Assembly (NCBI GenBank): GCA_014529385.2
Contig: CM043965.1
Span: 12,452,412 to 12,516,411 of the forward strand
Direction of reading: 5' to 3'
Source: Adiantum capillus-veneris
Lineage: Eukaryota > Streptophyta > Polypodiopsida > Polypodiales > Pteridaceae
Length of the DNA: 64,000 nucleotides
Shown here: positions 1 through 11,102 of the stretch, in pieces
Layout: each line of letters opens with the position of its first letter
Position numbering within the stretch: the stretch's first letter is position 1
Notes under the pieces: generated by a model
Told to the model about the DNA's origin: nothing
The model's database searches: none
The model's input: the letters and a program-made list of their open reading frames with translations, nothing else
Made by a program: the position numbers and the translations under genes

Positions 1-311
1 GGGTCAAGCTGATGCCATTGGCCATAACCCTTAATCTGTAAATAAGACATATCCCATCCTTTGATTCCACCTATAAAACCATATGTAGGCCACCCATGCC
101 TTTCATAGCATAGATCTTCAACACCCTGTATCCATAAGCTTTCATATACATCATAAGCAAGTATAGCATCACTTGAAGCACTTGCATCATAGGTACCTGC
201 TTTGCCACCTGCTAAAGAGAACTTCATAGCACAATCCACCTCATGTAGGTAACAAAGCCGGTGCATAACGCATTGCAAAGCAACCTTCAATAGCATATCA
301 AACAACATCAT
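1..311 (-). CDS. partial hypothetical protein running off the left edge
   Basis: Reading the minus strand from an ATG at 311 gives about 103 codons with no stop to the window edge; an in-frame TAA lies a few codons upstream of that ATG. The deduced protein is compositionally normal (mixed hydrophobic, Gly, Asp, Trp and Tyr residues; segments such as KFSLAGGKAGTYD and YGFIGGIKGWDMSY) and is not repetitive. I do not recognise the family and do not assign a function. It ends only 16 bp from the target duplication of element A, so the retroelement inserted immediately upstream of it. It could be a host exon, a gene fragment or chance; the true start and any introns cannot be judged here. Confidence 0.35.
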   Translation of the reverse strand, partial: MMLFDMLLKVALQCVMHRLCYLHEVDCAMKFSLAGGKAGTYDASASSDAILAYDVYESLWIQGVEDLCYERHGWPTYGFIGGIKGWDMSYLQIKGYGQWHQLD

Positions 312-331
312 AGCATAAACTTATAATACCT

Positions 332-1900
332 TGTAACATTTAATGGCCTAGTAACTTGTGTGTAGCGGAAAATAGAAGGAACATAGTGAGCATTTCATTA
401 GAATAGATTCCTAATGAGATTAACAAGAGTGCTTGGGTGGAGAGAGCAACAAAAAGCATAACACCTAGTTAGATAGCATGAACAATACTTCAAAAGAGAG
501 AGAAATTAAGCAATTGACAACAGTTGAGGACTGGATTTGCATGGAGCCAGTCCCCCCTCCAAAAGGCTTTGTATTATGGTTTCTCCCATCAAGAGAGACA
601 TTCTACAATACAATTTCTTGTGTTCTTTTAATACTAGCTAGTGCAATGAAGGTGGAAACTTCATGAACTTAGCAAAACACTTATCAAACACAACATTAAT
701 CTTGTCATGATCTCAGACCCAAGACCTCACACACCTTCAAAGATGGTGAGAGCAAGCGGGGTATGAGAGTAGATTGACAGGAAGAAGGAGTATTCTTACG
801 AGAAAGATGTACATCTCCTCACATAATCACTCATATTAGCATAGCTTAGCTTAGTTATTAGCATGGTAGAGGACATGAGCATGCATTGAAGCTTGGATCT
901 TGGTTGGATTTGCATCACAAATCCAAGAGTTGTTGGTGTAGGCCTCCCTTCTCACAAGCTTGGAGTAGGTGATAAGCTTTCCATTAAAGCTTGAGAAGGA
1001 GAGAAAGTCTTCTTTATCTCACACATAAGCTAGTGTGAGTGTGTATGTGATAATGCCTTGCAAAAATCAACCCCCTCTCTCTCTTGGTCAACCCATCTTG
1101 CTTTTTGCTCTTACTAGCATCCTATTGGACCTCCCCAAGCTTAGCCAATGGTAAATAAGCAACATAAGTGATAGCCTTCTGACATGTGTCTCCCTTTCCC
1201 CTTTTGTGATAGCTTTAGGTAATTATATAATTCAACTAAACTCTCATTGGACCCCTTTGCCTCCTGGCGAATAGGAATCAGGCAAGCCATTGGGCTCCTG
1301 AATGCTCATTGGTCCCCTTGGGAGACTGTCCAATAGTCTTCTAGAGAGCTTAATTCTTATTGGTATTTTTGTTAAGTGTTTTTAAATTAATTAAACTAGA
1401 TTTACTCTAGCCTAGTTCTCATTGGTCCACCTCCAAGGCCATCCAATAGGAATTGGGTACACCTTGTGGCATCTAGGCTAGGGAGCTGAGATGTGTCCCT
1501 CATTCGTGTGTGTGTGTGTGTGAGTTTATCTCTTATCCCCTACTTGCAAGGCTTGCCCCCTCCTATGTAGGGATTGACAAAGACTTTTGGGACACACACA
1601 AAGCATCCAATTTCCCCCAAGTTTGACCTTTGGACACAACCTTTGAATTTTGGAGCCTTAGCATTTTGGAAGTCTTAATGGGCTGAACCTTAGGGTCTTT
1701 TAAGCCCATTGTTGCACATGTCTCTTTTACAGATGGCCCCCTCTTTGGATCCCTATTTTCCTCCTTTGGATCTCTATTGTGGCCGGTCTTCTAGCTTACC
1801 CAATATTCTAGATTTTTCTCCCCTAGTACTTCCCCAGATTAAATGATCAGTTTAGCATGAGAAAATCATTTAGGAGAATTAGATATTGATTATTATCACA
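332..1900 (-). repeat. element A 3' LTR (minus orientation)
   Basis: 1569-bp direct repeat, TG...CA, matching 9048-10638 with scattered substitutions and small indels. It contains a short (GT)n run near 1507-1523. The 62-codon open frame at 478-666 recurs in the other LTR at 9194-9382 and is LTR sequence, not a gene. Confidence 0.95.
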
Positions 1901-1915
1901 TAACCTCTCTCTTGA
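1901..1915 (-). other. polypurine tract of element A
   Basis: Minus-strand sequence TCAAGAGAGAGGTTA directly abuts the start of the 3' LTR, the position and composition expected of the plus-strand primer of an LTR retroelement. Confidence 0.75.
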
Positions 1916-2316
1916 AATCATAGTCGTCCTTGACTATGGGTTAGAGAAGATAAAGCATATTCATTAGTCCTTTTCTTAGCGGGTAGAGGATCCCTATGTT
2001 ACCCTACGACATTCCACAATGGATGACTAGTCCATTTGGCGCTTGAGAGCTTGAGGCTGCCGCAAGCATGTCTACACATTAGTCCTATCATCTTCCATAG
2101 TAGAGTGACAAGCTCTACTTGGTGTTCGGGAGACGTCGTCTCCACAAACTTGATCTAAGCATGCATACTACTTCATTTTTGTGCATAATAAAGAAAAAGA
2201 GACTCTTATAAGACTAAAACATTGTTCATTTTTAACATTTGTACATTTGCTTACTCTAGGGAAACATTGTAAGCATTGACAAGGTTTAGGTTATCCTTTA
2301 ATTGTATGCCTTGCAT
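1916..2316 (-). other. element A 3' untranslated region
   Basis: About 400 bases between the chromodomain stop and the polypurine tract. No coding signal or structured repeat was seen. Confidence 0.6.
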
Positions 2317-2529
2317 CTATCTAGCATCTTCAAAAGGATAATTCTTAAACTTAAAAAGATATCGTCGGATAGTCTTACTGCCTCTTAGTACCTTGTCTTC
2401 ATGTCGAAGAATGGACTCGGGCTGCAACACCTCTTCTTGGTCCTCGTCTCCGGTGGGTCTTCAATAGTTGGTTCTTGAGGTGGATCTCCTTTGTAAGGCT
2501 TTAGTAGGCTCACATGGAAAGCATTGTGT
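2317..2529 (-). pseudogene. integrase C-terminal tail and chromodomain of element A
   Basis: The minus strand encodes the characteristic AFHVSLLKPYKGD segment that closes the integrase C-terminal region in plant chromoviruses. After a frameshift follow LQPESILRHEDKVLRG and RRYLFKFKNYPFEDA, which align by eye with the chromodomain core (usual pattern LVKWxxYPxEDATWE). The central Trp is Phe and the frame stops (TAG at 2317-2319) where the terminal TWE would be. In the family this domain is thought to direct integration to chromatin marks. It is separated from the rest of integrase by the insertion at 2530-4131, and the protein sequence rejoins without loss across that insertion. This copy is non-functional. 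Confidence 0.8.
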
Positions 2530-2737
2530 TGACGGGAGAAAAGCAAACCCCGAACCTCGATGGCCTCTAAAACACTGGGGACCGAATGGCACGCCTTGAG
2601 CCTGTCATGGTAAAGCAAACAGGGGGCACCACCTAGCTTCAGCGGTTAGGACGCAAACAACACACCACCATAAAAAAGTTTTCATCCAAGAGAGATGGAT
2701 GCTTGGAGCGATGATGAAGAGGAAAGGGAATGAGATC

Positions 2738-2822
<85 letters not shown>

Positions 2823-4131
2823 GGTATAGCGGCTTAGTACTTAGGAACCACAAAAGGATGGCGAATCCGCACACCCTTCACACATACACAAGCTCACTCC
2901 AAACACAAGACTAGGTGGCAATTCCGCACACCTCACATGGGCAAAACATTGCAAGAAAACATACTCACAAAACCTCAAGCTTTATTTAGAGAATAAGGCG
3001 ATGAAATGGGGAGCATAGGGTAGGGGAATGAGAAGGGAGAGCGTGGTAGAGCACATGGCGGATAGGTGGGAGTTGATGGCGAAGACTCGCACGAGGGTTA
3101 CGGCCATCATCCTTCATTTAGTTTCCCTTCATCTTCCATAGCCCAAGGGTGTAGAGATCATTCTCAAGACGAGCATGGTGATTGCGGTGATGGTGATGGT
3201 GTGGGTGTGTGTGTGTGCACTAGGCACACACAGTGCATAGTGTACTCTTTGGTGATAGTGTGTGTATTTAGTGTGATGGTGACCCCTCTTTATATAGGGG
3301 AGGAGGGGGGAGGAATTCTAGAATTTAGAAATGAAGAAATCATTATCTACATAGGCCATGTGACTGTGGGCCCCACTTGTCTGGCTGTGTGTATATGTGC
3401 TAGAACAGCAGTCTCATGAGAGAGAGACTAAGAGAGAGAGATGGGTTGATGAAGAAAAGTGAGAGGTGACATGGAGAATAAAGTAATTACAAGAGGGGAG
3501 AGAGGGGAGTGTGTTCAGAGGTGAATCTGTGTGCAGATGTGTGTGAACACAAGAAAAATCAGGTAACCACCGGGTGGGGATGGGTCTGTGGGCACCTTTT
3601 TCGGTGAAACTGAGTGTGTGTGAGTGTGGGGGACGTTATTTAGCTACAAGAGAAGAGACATGGCGCCCTTTAGAGAGAGAGGGGGGTATTTGGGTCATGG
3701 GATATGATAGGAGAGAGAAAGAGGGGGTGGGGTATACTATTTTGGAAGATAGGGTAAGTTGCATGTGAGTTAGGGTGCATTATTAGTGAGTTATAATGCA
3801 TTATTGGTGAGAGGTGGGGTAGCTTGAGGGGAGAGAGAAAGGAGAAAGGACAAGGGGAAGAGAGAGGGGGTTGACCTTTTGAGTGGAGGAGAGGAAAAGG
3901 GACACACGGCGGGGCAACAATGAAGAAAAAAAGGAGGCAAGGTGGGGATGGGCTACCCCACAGGCATGAGGTGGCCTATTTTACCTTTCTTATATATTTA
4001 CATAATCATACTTTATTTTTTTCTTACTTTTTCCAATGCCTTTTACCACTCCCTCCCTAAGAGGGGGTTTTCATGGGGTGGGGACGAGAGAAGAGGGGTA
4101 TGGGAGCTTGGCTTGTGAAAAGCCCCCATCA
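2530..4131. mobile_element. LTR-like insertion (candidate solo LTR) in element A integrase
   Basis: The 1602-bp segment begins TGACGGGAG and ends CCCCCATCA, that is TG...CA with imperfect 9-bp inverted ends. It is flanked by GTGT on both sides (2526-2529 and 4132-4135). Removing it with one GTGT joins integrase ...NHWLIH directly to NAFHVSLLKPY, so the boundaries are exact to a few bases. Inside are a (GA)n tract, purine-rich DNA and a TATA-like TTTATATAGG near 3290, but no retroelement protein. TG/CA ends, target duplication, size and lack of coding capacity fit a solo LTR. A non-autonomous element is possible. No partner copy was seen in the window. Confidence 0.7.
2742..2816. repeat. (GA)n microsatellite
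   Basis: About 75 bp of nearly uninterrupted GA inside the LTR-like insertion. The Ser-Leu open frame over it on the minus strand is an artefact of the repeat. Confidence 0.95.
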
Positions 4132-5440
4132 GTGTATGAGCCAATGGTTGGGCAACTTGAGTTGATAGGCCATCTCATTGACTGGCCTAAGAATATGGAA
4201 GGGACCATAGTACCTTTTTGCTAACTTAGCAGAGTACTTTTGGTGTCCCGTAGGATTCTTGCCCGTCGTGTGCCTTAATCGAGCCTTGGGAAATTTGAGT
4301 AAGACCCAATCATTTTCTTTAAAGGCTTGGGCTCTTCTGTGCTTTTCAGCAGCAACCTTTTGCTTTTGCTGTGCGATAGAGATAGCATCCTTAATCTCTT
4401 GGAAAGATTCTTGTAGGTCTCAGCTATACTCATCTGCAACGAAGATCTTCCCATGTACCTTAAGTAGCAAGGGACTTTTTGATCTTCCCTCTATTACCTC
4501 AAAAGGTGCTTTTCCCGTGGAAGTATGTACAATGTTATTGTAGGCATACTCCACTAAGGGTAAGTACTTCTCCCATTGGGATCTTTGATCTACTTCCGTT
4601 GCATAGGGTTTTAGTAGATAGAGAATTGTTAGGTTAGCTATTTCACTTTGGCATCCGTTTGCGGGTGATGGGCTGAAGAGAAGTTTAGACTTGTTCCTAA
4701 ATTCTCAAAGAGACCCTTCCAGAAATCACTGGTCATTCTAGGATCTCTATCCGACACTATGGACATTAGCAAGCCATGGTACTTGAAGATTTGTGAAATG
4801 AAGAGGGTTGCCATTTGATGGGCTTTGATAGTCTTTTTGACAGGTATAAAATGAGCTTGTTTACTGAACCTGTCTACTATCATCCATATTCCCATATTCC
4901 CATGGATAGAATTAGGCAATCCAAAGATAAAATACATGGATATGCTCTCCCATGGTGAATTGGGTATTGGAAAATGTTGAAGCAATCCAAGTTGCTTCCC
5001 TCTATCAAACTTCGTCTTTTGGCATACCACACATTTAGAAACATACTCTTGTATGTTTGCTTTCATGGTAGGCCAATAGAAATATGTTTCAATCCCCTTT
5101 AGGGTAGCTGAATCCCTCTATGCCCTGCATAAGGAGGAGCATGAGATTCATACATTACTTTCTCACGTATTGAGCTAGTAAAGCATAGTCTATTGCCATA
5201 GAGAAGATAACCATCTTGTAAAGTAAATGGTTCCTCTTTCTTCCCTAGTGCAAGGGCTGAAATCGCATTTCTAAAATTGGGAGCAATAGCATACTCATCT
5301 ATCATAGAAGATAGATCATTATGAGTTGCTATGAAAACCGTATTCACTCTCGGCCGTCTTGAGAGTGCATCGGCTACTTGATTATGATTGCTAGCAATGT
5401 GAGCAATATGAAATGAAATTGCAAAAGAAAATTTGCCCAC
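4132..5440 (-). pseudogene. integrase of element A (HHCC, catalytic core, C-terminal module)
   Basis: Minus strand, read from 5440 down. It opens with the end of RNase H (NQVADALSRRP), then the zinc-binding region (HAPPYAGHRGI and, after a frameshift, SKCVVCQK). The catalytic core runs to about 4638 and the C-terminal part (WEKYLPLVEYAYNN, KRYYGPFHILRPV) to 4132. The first catalytic Asp is replaced by Tyr (WESISMYFI instead of the usual SMDFI). The second is present (IVSDRD). The third, Glu, appears only after a one-base frameshift (HPQT then QSEIANL). Integrase normally inserts the cDNA into the host chromosome; the Asp-to-Tyr change and frameshifts mean this one cannot. Confidence 0.9.
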
Positions 5441-5478
5441 CTCATTTGTTTGTCGCAGAGCTTGGTCTGCGTCATGAA

Positions 5479-5771
5479 CTACTTAAGACTTTGGTGATCC
5501 GTTCGCAAAATGAAAGGAGTCCCCAATAAATAGTGCTTCCATGAGTCTAAGGCATGTAGAACTGCAAGGAGTTCCTTTTCATATATGCCTAGAGCTTTCT
5601 CAACAGGGTCGAGCCTTCGACTTTCATAGCGTATGGCGTGCCCTTCTTCAAGCAAAACAGCTCCAAGGCAATCACCACAAGCATCACATTGGACCTCAAA
5701 TGGCTTTGAGAGATCCAGTAGTGTAAGCACAGGTTGAGAGATAAGATTTTCTTTAAGCTTTTCGAACGCAT
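5479..5771 (-). pseudogene. RNase H domain of element A
   Basis: A minus-strand frame carries the Ty3-type RNase H core: VQCDACGDCLGAVLLEEG (first Asp), KELLAVLHALDSWKHYLLG (Glu) and LRTDHQSLK (Asp). These residues remove the RNA strand of the RNA/DNA hybrid during reverse transcription. The domain lies between RT and integrase as in other Ty3 elements. Frameshifts on both sides cut it off from its neighbours. Confidence 0.85.
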
Positions 5772-6704
5772 TGTTCTCCTTGGCAGACCATGTGTACCTA
5801 ATGTTTTTCTTTGTTAGATCATGTAATGGTCATGCTATTAGTGAGAACTTTTCTATGAAGCATCTATAGTATGCGCACATACCTATAAAGCTTCTTAACT
5901 CATGAAGATTCCTTGGTTTAGGCCATCCTTTTATTACCTCTAACTTTGATGGATCCATTTGGATGCCATCTTGAGAGATAATGTGACCTAAATACTGAAT
6001 CTCTTGCAAGAAAAAATCACTTTTCTTTCGATTAACATAAAGTTTATTCTCTCTTAGAACTTGAAATATTACGTGGAGACGTCGCTTGTGTTTCGTCTAA
6101 TGAATTAGAGTAGATGATGATATCATCAAAGAACACTCGAGTAATGGTTTGGTGAGGCCTAAATAGCTTCTCCATCAAGCGGTTGAATGTGGCTGGTGCA
6201 TTGGTCAAGCCAAAAGGCATGACAATGTATTCGTAAAGACCAAACGTAGTGCAAAATGCGGTCTTTACAATGTCTTGATCAACTATCCTTATTTGATGAT
6301 AGCCACTTTTTAGGTCAATCCTAGTGAAGTAGGTGGACCCTTGTAGCTTATCAAATAGGTCTTCTACACGTGGAATGGGAAACCTATTCTTGATAGTGAT
6401 CCTTTTTTGTGCTCTATAGTCGACACACATACGATATGCTCTCAACTAACTCATGCACTTGCCACATAATCTCCTCTTGTTGAGCTTGAGAAACTCTATA
6501 AGGAGGTTTATTAGGTGGTGAACTTCCTAGAGGAAGTTCAATTGCATGGTCATCATTACCTCGTTTAGGAGGTAGCTCACAAGGGATGTCGTCAATAAAG
6601 ACATCTTGAAACCCCTTGAGAAAATTGGATAACTCTAATTCCTTTTGGTTGTGTATATTTTCTTTTGCTAAAAATATTAGGTTCATTTTGATAATCTTTA
6701 ACAA
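5772..6704 (-). pseudogene. reverse transcriptase of element A
   Basis: Minus-strand RT in at least three frames. Recognisable landmarks in order are the approach region (FQDVFIDDIPCELPPKRG, YRVSQAQQEEI), MCVDYRAQ, NRFPIPRVEDLFDKL, TRIDLKSGYHQIRI, FGLYEYIVMPFGLTNAPATF and the catalytic FFDDIIIYS. The catalytic Asp pair is kept, with Phe where most relatives have Tyr, Leu or Val. The N-terminal half (6414-6704) and the palm (6044-6445) overlap in different frames. After about 6100 the thumb is scrambled. RT copies the element RNA into DNA; this copy is inactive. Confidence 0.88.
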
Positions 6705-6794
6705 AAATCATGTACACGGAAATAGAGCTCTTTATTGACTTGTTGAAAGCTTGTGTATGTACAATGGGTATAGTGTTACCCATTTCCTTAGCAT

Positions 6795-7431
6795 CTATAT
6801 ACATACCTTTTTCCCTGAACTTAAAGGAGATTCTCCTTTCAGGGAATTTAACATTGGCAGCCATGCGATCACAAACCATGGTGCCCCTAGGATTACATCC
6901 TCATGCTTGAGAGGAGAGTCCACATAGCTTTGGACATGGAGCCTCAATTTCTCGATTAAGGGAGTGACTGAAGCTTCTTGCCCCTTGAAAGCACCGTCTG
7001 CGGTGTAGGACATCTCCCATCTCATAGGCTTGTATGCCTAGCTTGGTTTACAACTCTATAGATATAAAATTTTGAGTAGAACCGGGGTCAAAGAGAATAA
7101 AAGCATCATGTTCTCTTACCTTTCCCCAACCATGGCATAGAGGAGATCCTTTGTGGTGAGCTTCCTCCTCTTGGATTTCGACCGAGGTAGCTCTAGGAGG
7201 ATCATGGTGGTTGTTCTTTTGGGGACAAGCGCGGTACGCATGCCCTTGTTTGCCGCAATTGAAACACCAGTTATCCTTGCGAGAACTCTCAAGCTCTTTG
7301 GGAGACTCCCTTCTCTTTAGCTTTGTTGGAATTGCCCTTAGGAGACTTTTGGACATTGTCCTTCCTCTTAGGCTCATTGGAACCCTTGTTTTCAGGGGGT
7401 TTAGAATTCCTCTTAGCCCCTGTTTGGACAT
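6795..7431 (-). pseudogene. zinc knuckle and aspartic protease region of element A
   Basis: Minus strand. The knuckle CFNCGKQGHAYRACP fits CX2CX4HX4C and belongs to the nucleocapsid end of gag. About 50 codons later FILFDPGSTQNFI fits the retropepsin active-site region, with DPGS instead of the usual D-[ST]-G-[AS]. The protease continues in another frame with LHVQSYVDSPLKHEDVILGAPWF, the conserved C-terminal ILGxPW signature. Protease would cut the polyprotein; the unusual Pro and the frameshift argue against activity. Confidence 0.82.
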
Positions 7432-8654
7432 TAATTCGAGAGGCCACCATAGTATGATGTATTACCACTGATATGGTGCGTGGCCTTTGGGAGTTGACAT
7501 GCTCCGCCATTTCTTTGGTTAAGCCCTCACAAAATTGCTGCTTTTGCTCTCCAAAATCCAACTTTTTGAAGACAGTGGCTTTGAGTTGTAGGTCCCAAAA
7601 CTTGTCTACATATTTGTGGATGGATTCATAGGGAGAGAGCTTTAAGCTTCGCCATTCGGTGAGTACTTTGTCTTTGGCATCGGTGGCCAAAAACTGCTTC
7701 ATAATGGAAGCTCTTAAAGCTTTCCATGTTCGGTGGAGCTTCACCTTGGCCCATAGACTAGACCACCATTGTCTGGCAGAATTTTGAAAGTTCATAGCTA
7801 CATGGTGTAGCTTAGAGGACTCCGTGAAGCCCTCATCTCCAAACGCCGCACCGAAGTGTTGGATAAAGTTCAAGACTTTGTCCGTAGCACCAAAAGTGTC
7901 ATTGTAGGTAAGGAAAGAGATGCTCTTCCCTCCCTCTTTGAACTTCTTGAGCTTGGATGACCTCTTCCACGCAGCATAGGATTTCCTATGGCCTCTTCTT
8001 TTTTATGGTTCAAAGGTTGCACCATCACTTTCTTCAGAAGATGAATAATTTGAGGAAGATGGAGAAGAGGGTGACCTCTTTCTCCCCTTTTTCTTGCCTT
8101 GATCTTCGTTGTCTTGACCATTACTTTCATAAGAGGAAGAGGATAAAAAAGATGGAGAAGAGGGTGTCCTATTTCTCGCCTTTTTCTTCTCTTACTTTTT
8201 GTTATCCCTCTTTGAAGTATGGTGCGGAGAATATCGATGGTCTTCTACGTTTTGGAGGTGATGGAGAGCGTTTAGCCCGTCGTCTTTGTGGAGCCATCTC
8301 CACCGAGGTGGTGGGAGACTCACTTCTTTCTCGTTCCTTCGGTGGAGGCTCTTGAGTTCTCCTTTGAGAAGGAGATCCGTCATCAAGGAGAAAATTTATG
8401 AGCCCTTCGTTGGGATCCTCTTCTTCTTCGCGAATCGGAGAGAGACCTCTTTTGGAAGTCTCACAAGGAGGCTTCTTAGGTATTCTCTCGTCATGGTGGG
8501 GAGCTTGAAGAATCCCATGAGCACGAAGCTGCCGTTGCACTTCACTTTGGAGGGATGGATTGCCCATGGCTTGTTGAAGCCTAGAAACAAAATAGTTAAC
8601 AAGCATCGGGGCATCATTAGTAGCTTGCTCATCAGCAATCAAAGTCATCAACAT
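7289..8654 (-). pseudogene. gag of element A
   Basis: The N-terminal part (8202-8654, from MLMTLIADEQATND) is acidic then Arg/Ser/Pro-rich. A middle part lies in another frame. The capsid part (7289-7873) has FQNSARQWWSSLW and LTEWRSLKLSPYESIHKYV, typical of the plant retrotransposon gag domain, followed by a Lys-rich linker to the zinc knuckle. Gag forms the particle that packages element RNA. At least two frameshifts separate the pieces. Start chosen as the first Met after the primer-binding leader. Confidence 0.8.
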
Positions 8655-9034
8655 TAATTAGGTGTACTTTGGCACTTCAAGCCCTAGTTACTAATCCTCT
8701 TTACCCCTTAGAAAAAGCACTCAAGCTAATGTACCCGTGGCTCGAATACCATTAATTGCAAGGAATAGAAGAGAGGGTCGTTCAACACCAAAACAACACC
8801 GGCTCATGTCAAGCTTCTAATAGCTCAATAGTGGTTAAGCCGTAGGCAAGCCCCATAGGAATCCACTAATAAGACCATATCTCTCGACGGTGATGCCCCG
8901 TTAATTACACAAAGGCAGGCCCACTGCAAGACTGAAAAATCCCTATTCTACTTACTCACATGCAATTAATAGTACCAACCATTTATAGCTAGCTTGAGGA
9001 CCTCCCTTCTTGAGTAAGAAAAGAGAAACCTTGT
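8655..9034 (-). other. element A leader
   Basis: About 380 bases between the primer-binding site and the gag start. It is untranslated leader by position; no other feature seen. Confidence 0.6.
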
Positions 9035-9046
9035 GCTCTGATACCA
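9035..9046 (-). other. primer-binding site of element A
   Basis: Minus strand TGGTATCAGAGC, one base inside the 5' LTR. This is the canonical plant primer site complementary to the 3' end of initiator methionine tRNA, and it fixes the element's orientation. Confidence 0.93.
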
Positions 9047-9047
9047 A

Positions 9048-10638
9048 TGTAACATTTAATGGCCTAGTAACTTGTGTGTAGCGGAAAATAGCATGAGCAT
9101 AGTGAGCATTTCATTAGAATAGACTCCTAATGAGATTAACAAGAGTGCTTGGGTGGAGAGAGCAACAAAAAGCATAACACCTAGTTAGATAGCATGAACA
9201 ATACTTCAAAAGAGAGAGAAATTAAGCAATTGACAACTGTTGAGTACCGGATTTGCATGGAGCCGGTCCCCCCTCGAAAAGGCTTTGTATTATGGTTTCT
9301 CCTATCAAGAGAGACATTCTACAATACAATTTCTTGTGTTCTCTCAATACTAGCTAGTGCAATGAAGATGGAAACTTCATGAACTAAGCAAAACACTTAT
9401 CAAACACAACATTAATCTTGTCATGATCTCAGACCCAAGACCGCACACACCTTCAAAGATGGTGAGAGCAAGCGGGGTACGAGAGTAGATTGACAAGAAG
9501 AAGGAGTATTCTTACGAGAAAGATGTACATCTCCTCACATAATCACTCATATTAGCATAGCTTAGCTTAGTTATTAGCATGGTAGAGGACATGAGCATGC
9601 ATTGAAGCTTGGATTTTGGTTGGATTTGCATCACAAATCCAAGAGTTGTTGGTGTAGGCCTCCCTTCTCACAAGCTTGGAGTAGGTGATAAGCTTTTCAT
9701 TAAAGCTTGAGAAGGAGAGAAAGTCTTCTTTATCTCACACATAAGCTAGTGTGAGTGTGTAGGTGATAATGCCTTGCAAAAATCAACCCCCTCTCTCTCT
9801 TGGTCAACCCATCTTGCTTTTTGCTCTTACTAGCATCCTATTGGACCTCCCCAAGCTTAGCCAATGGTAAATAAGCAACATAAGTGATAGCCTTCTGACA
9901 TGTGTCTCCCTTTCCCCTTTTGTGATAGCTTTAGGTAATTATATAATTCAACTAAACTCTCATTGGACCCCTTTGCCTCCTGGCGAATAGGAATCAGGCA
10001 AGCCATTGGGCTCCTGAATGCTCATTGGTCCCCTTGGGAGACTGTCCAATAGTCTTCTAGAGAGCTTAATTCTTATTGGTATTCTTATTAAGTGTTTTTA
10101 AATTAATTAAACTAGATTTACTCTAGCCTAGTTCTCATTGTTCCACCTCCAAGGCCATCCAATAGGAATTGGATACACCTTGTGGGCATCTGGGCTAGGG
10201 AGCTGACATGTGTCCCTCATTCCCTTTGTGTAAAGGGAGCTTGTGTGTGTGTATATGTGAGTTTCCCTCTCATCCCCTACTTGCAAGGCTCGCCCCCTTC
10301 TATGTAGGGATTGACAAAGACTTTTGGGACACACACAAAGCATCCAATTTTCCCCAAGTTTGACCTTTGGACACAACCTTTGAATTTTGGAAGCTTAGCA
10401 TTTTGGAAGTCTTAATGAGTTGAACCTTAGGATCTTTTAAGCCCATTGTTGCACATGGCTCTTTTACAGATGGCCCCCCCTTTGGATCCCTATTTTTCCT
10501 CCTTTGGATCCCTACTGTGGCCGGTCTGCTAGCTTAACCAATATTCTAGCTTTTTCTCCCCTGATACTTCCCCATATTAAATGATCAGTTTAACATGAGA
10601 AAATCATTTAGGAGAATTAAATATTGATTATTATGACA
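9048..10638 (-). repeat. element A 5' LTR (minus orientation)
   Basis: 1591-bp TG...CA repeat paired with 332-1900. It is followed by the target duplication TACCT at 10639-10643. It would hold the promoter of element A on the minus strand. Confidence 0.95.
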
Positions 10639-10682
10639 TACCTTGTCACCCGTGTCTACGTGCTGTCAATCCCTGCTATTTT

Positions 10683-11102
10683 TCAAGCCTCAACATCTGG
10701 CTTTGCAATACATGATTCAAGAGTTTCTACTTCACAAGCCATCTCCACAACTCGAACAATATGAGGCTCTTCAACGTGCTTGATAGGGCAAGGTTGCTCA
10801 AACCCCTTGCTTTGCATTGCACCTTGATTCACTTGCACATGACCTGTGTTGGATTGCCTATCCGTGGATGGGGACTCATCCTTCCAATTGTCACAATTGA
10901 TCGACTCCCAAAAGCTTGAAGTTGGATCCTCCTCACCATAAACCGATTCCGCACCTTCACAATCTGGCACCATGTTGTTGCAGCACGCCATCACTTGAGC
11001 GATTAGTGTGACCCTCAGTGGGGCAGCACAAGATGGAAAGGGGGAAATGTGAATACACCCAGCACACACACTGAATGCCTCTCTATAGCACAATGATTGC
11101 AC
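10683..11102 (-). CDS. hypothetical 139-residue open frame
   Basis: Uninterrupted minus-strand frame of 139 codons ending 40 bp beyond element A. The central part (VMACCNNMVPDCEGAESVYG, SSFWESINCDNWKDESPSTD) is rich in Cys, Asp, Glu and Ser and is not low complexity. A later Met (MACCNNM) is an alternative start. I do not recognise a family. It could be an exon of a host gene, a leftover of an older element or chance; the acidic, non-repetitive composition makes pure chance less likely. Confidence 0.3.
   Translation of the reverse strand: MQSLCYREAFSVCAGCIHISPFPSCAAPLRVTLIAQVMACCNNMVPDCEGAESVYGEEDPTSSFWESINCDNWKDESPSTDRQSNTGHVQVNQGAMQSKGFEQPCPIKHVEEPHIVRVVEMACEVETLESCIAKPDVEA

Larger units (their letters stand above)
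332..10638 (-). mobile_element. element A: complete Ty3/Gypsy chromovirus, decayed
   Basis: Two near-identical direct repeats (332-1900 and 9048-10638), each starting TGTAACATTT and ending in CA, flank a 7.1 kb interior read on the minus strand. Perfect 5-bp target duplications TACCT lie at 327-331 and 10639-10643, so both ends are exact. Interior order on the minus strand is gag, zinc knuckle, protease, RT, RNase H, integrase, chromodomain. RT before integrase defines Ty3/Gypsy, and the chromodomain places it in the chromoviruses. The reading frame is broken many times, the first catalytic Asp of integrase is lost, and a 1.6 kb insertion splits the integrase C-terminus. The element cannot be autonomous in this state. 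The similar LTRs suggest a fairly recent insertion. Confidence 0.95.

Noticed and set aside
478-666. 62-codon open frame, repeated at 9194-9382
   Set aside because: It lies in both LTRs of element A and is present twice because the LTR is; no family match and no sign of selection.
2605-2874. Leu/Ser-repeat open frame
   Set aside because: Translation of a (GA)n microsatellite; the same applies to frames at 50095-50523, 51225-51701 and 51474-51794.
4259-4543. Plus-strand frame of 94 codons
   Set aside because: It is the antisense shadow of the integrase C-terminal region of element A.
9035-9046. tRNA-like sequence GCTCTGATACCA
   Set aside because: It is the complement of the primer-binding site of element A, not a tRNA gene; no cloverleaf around it.
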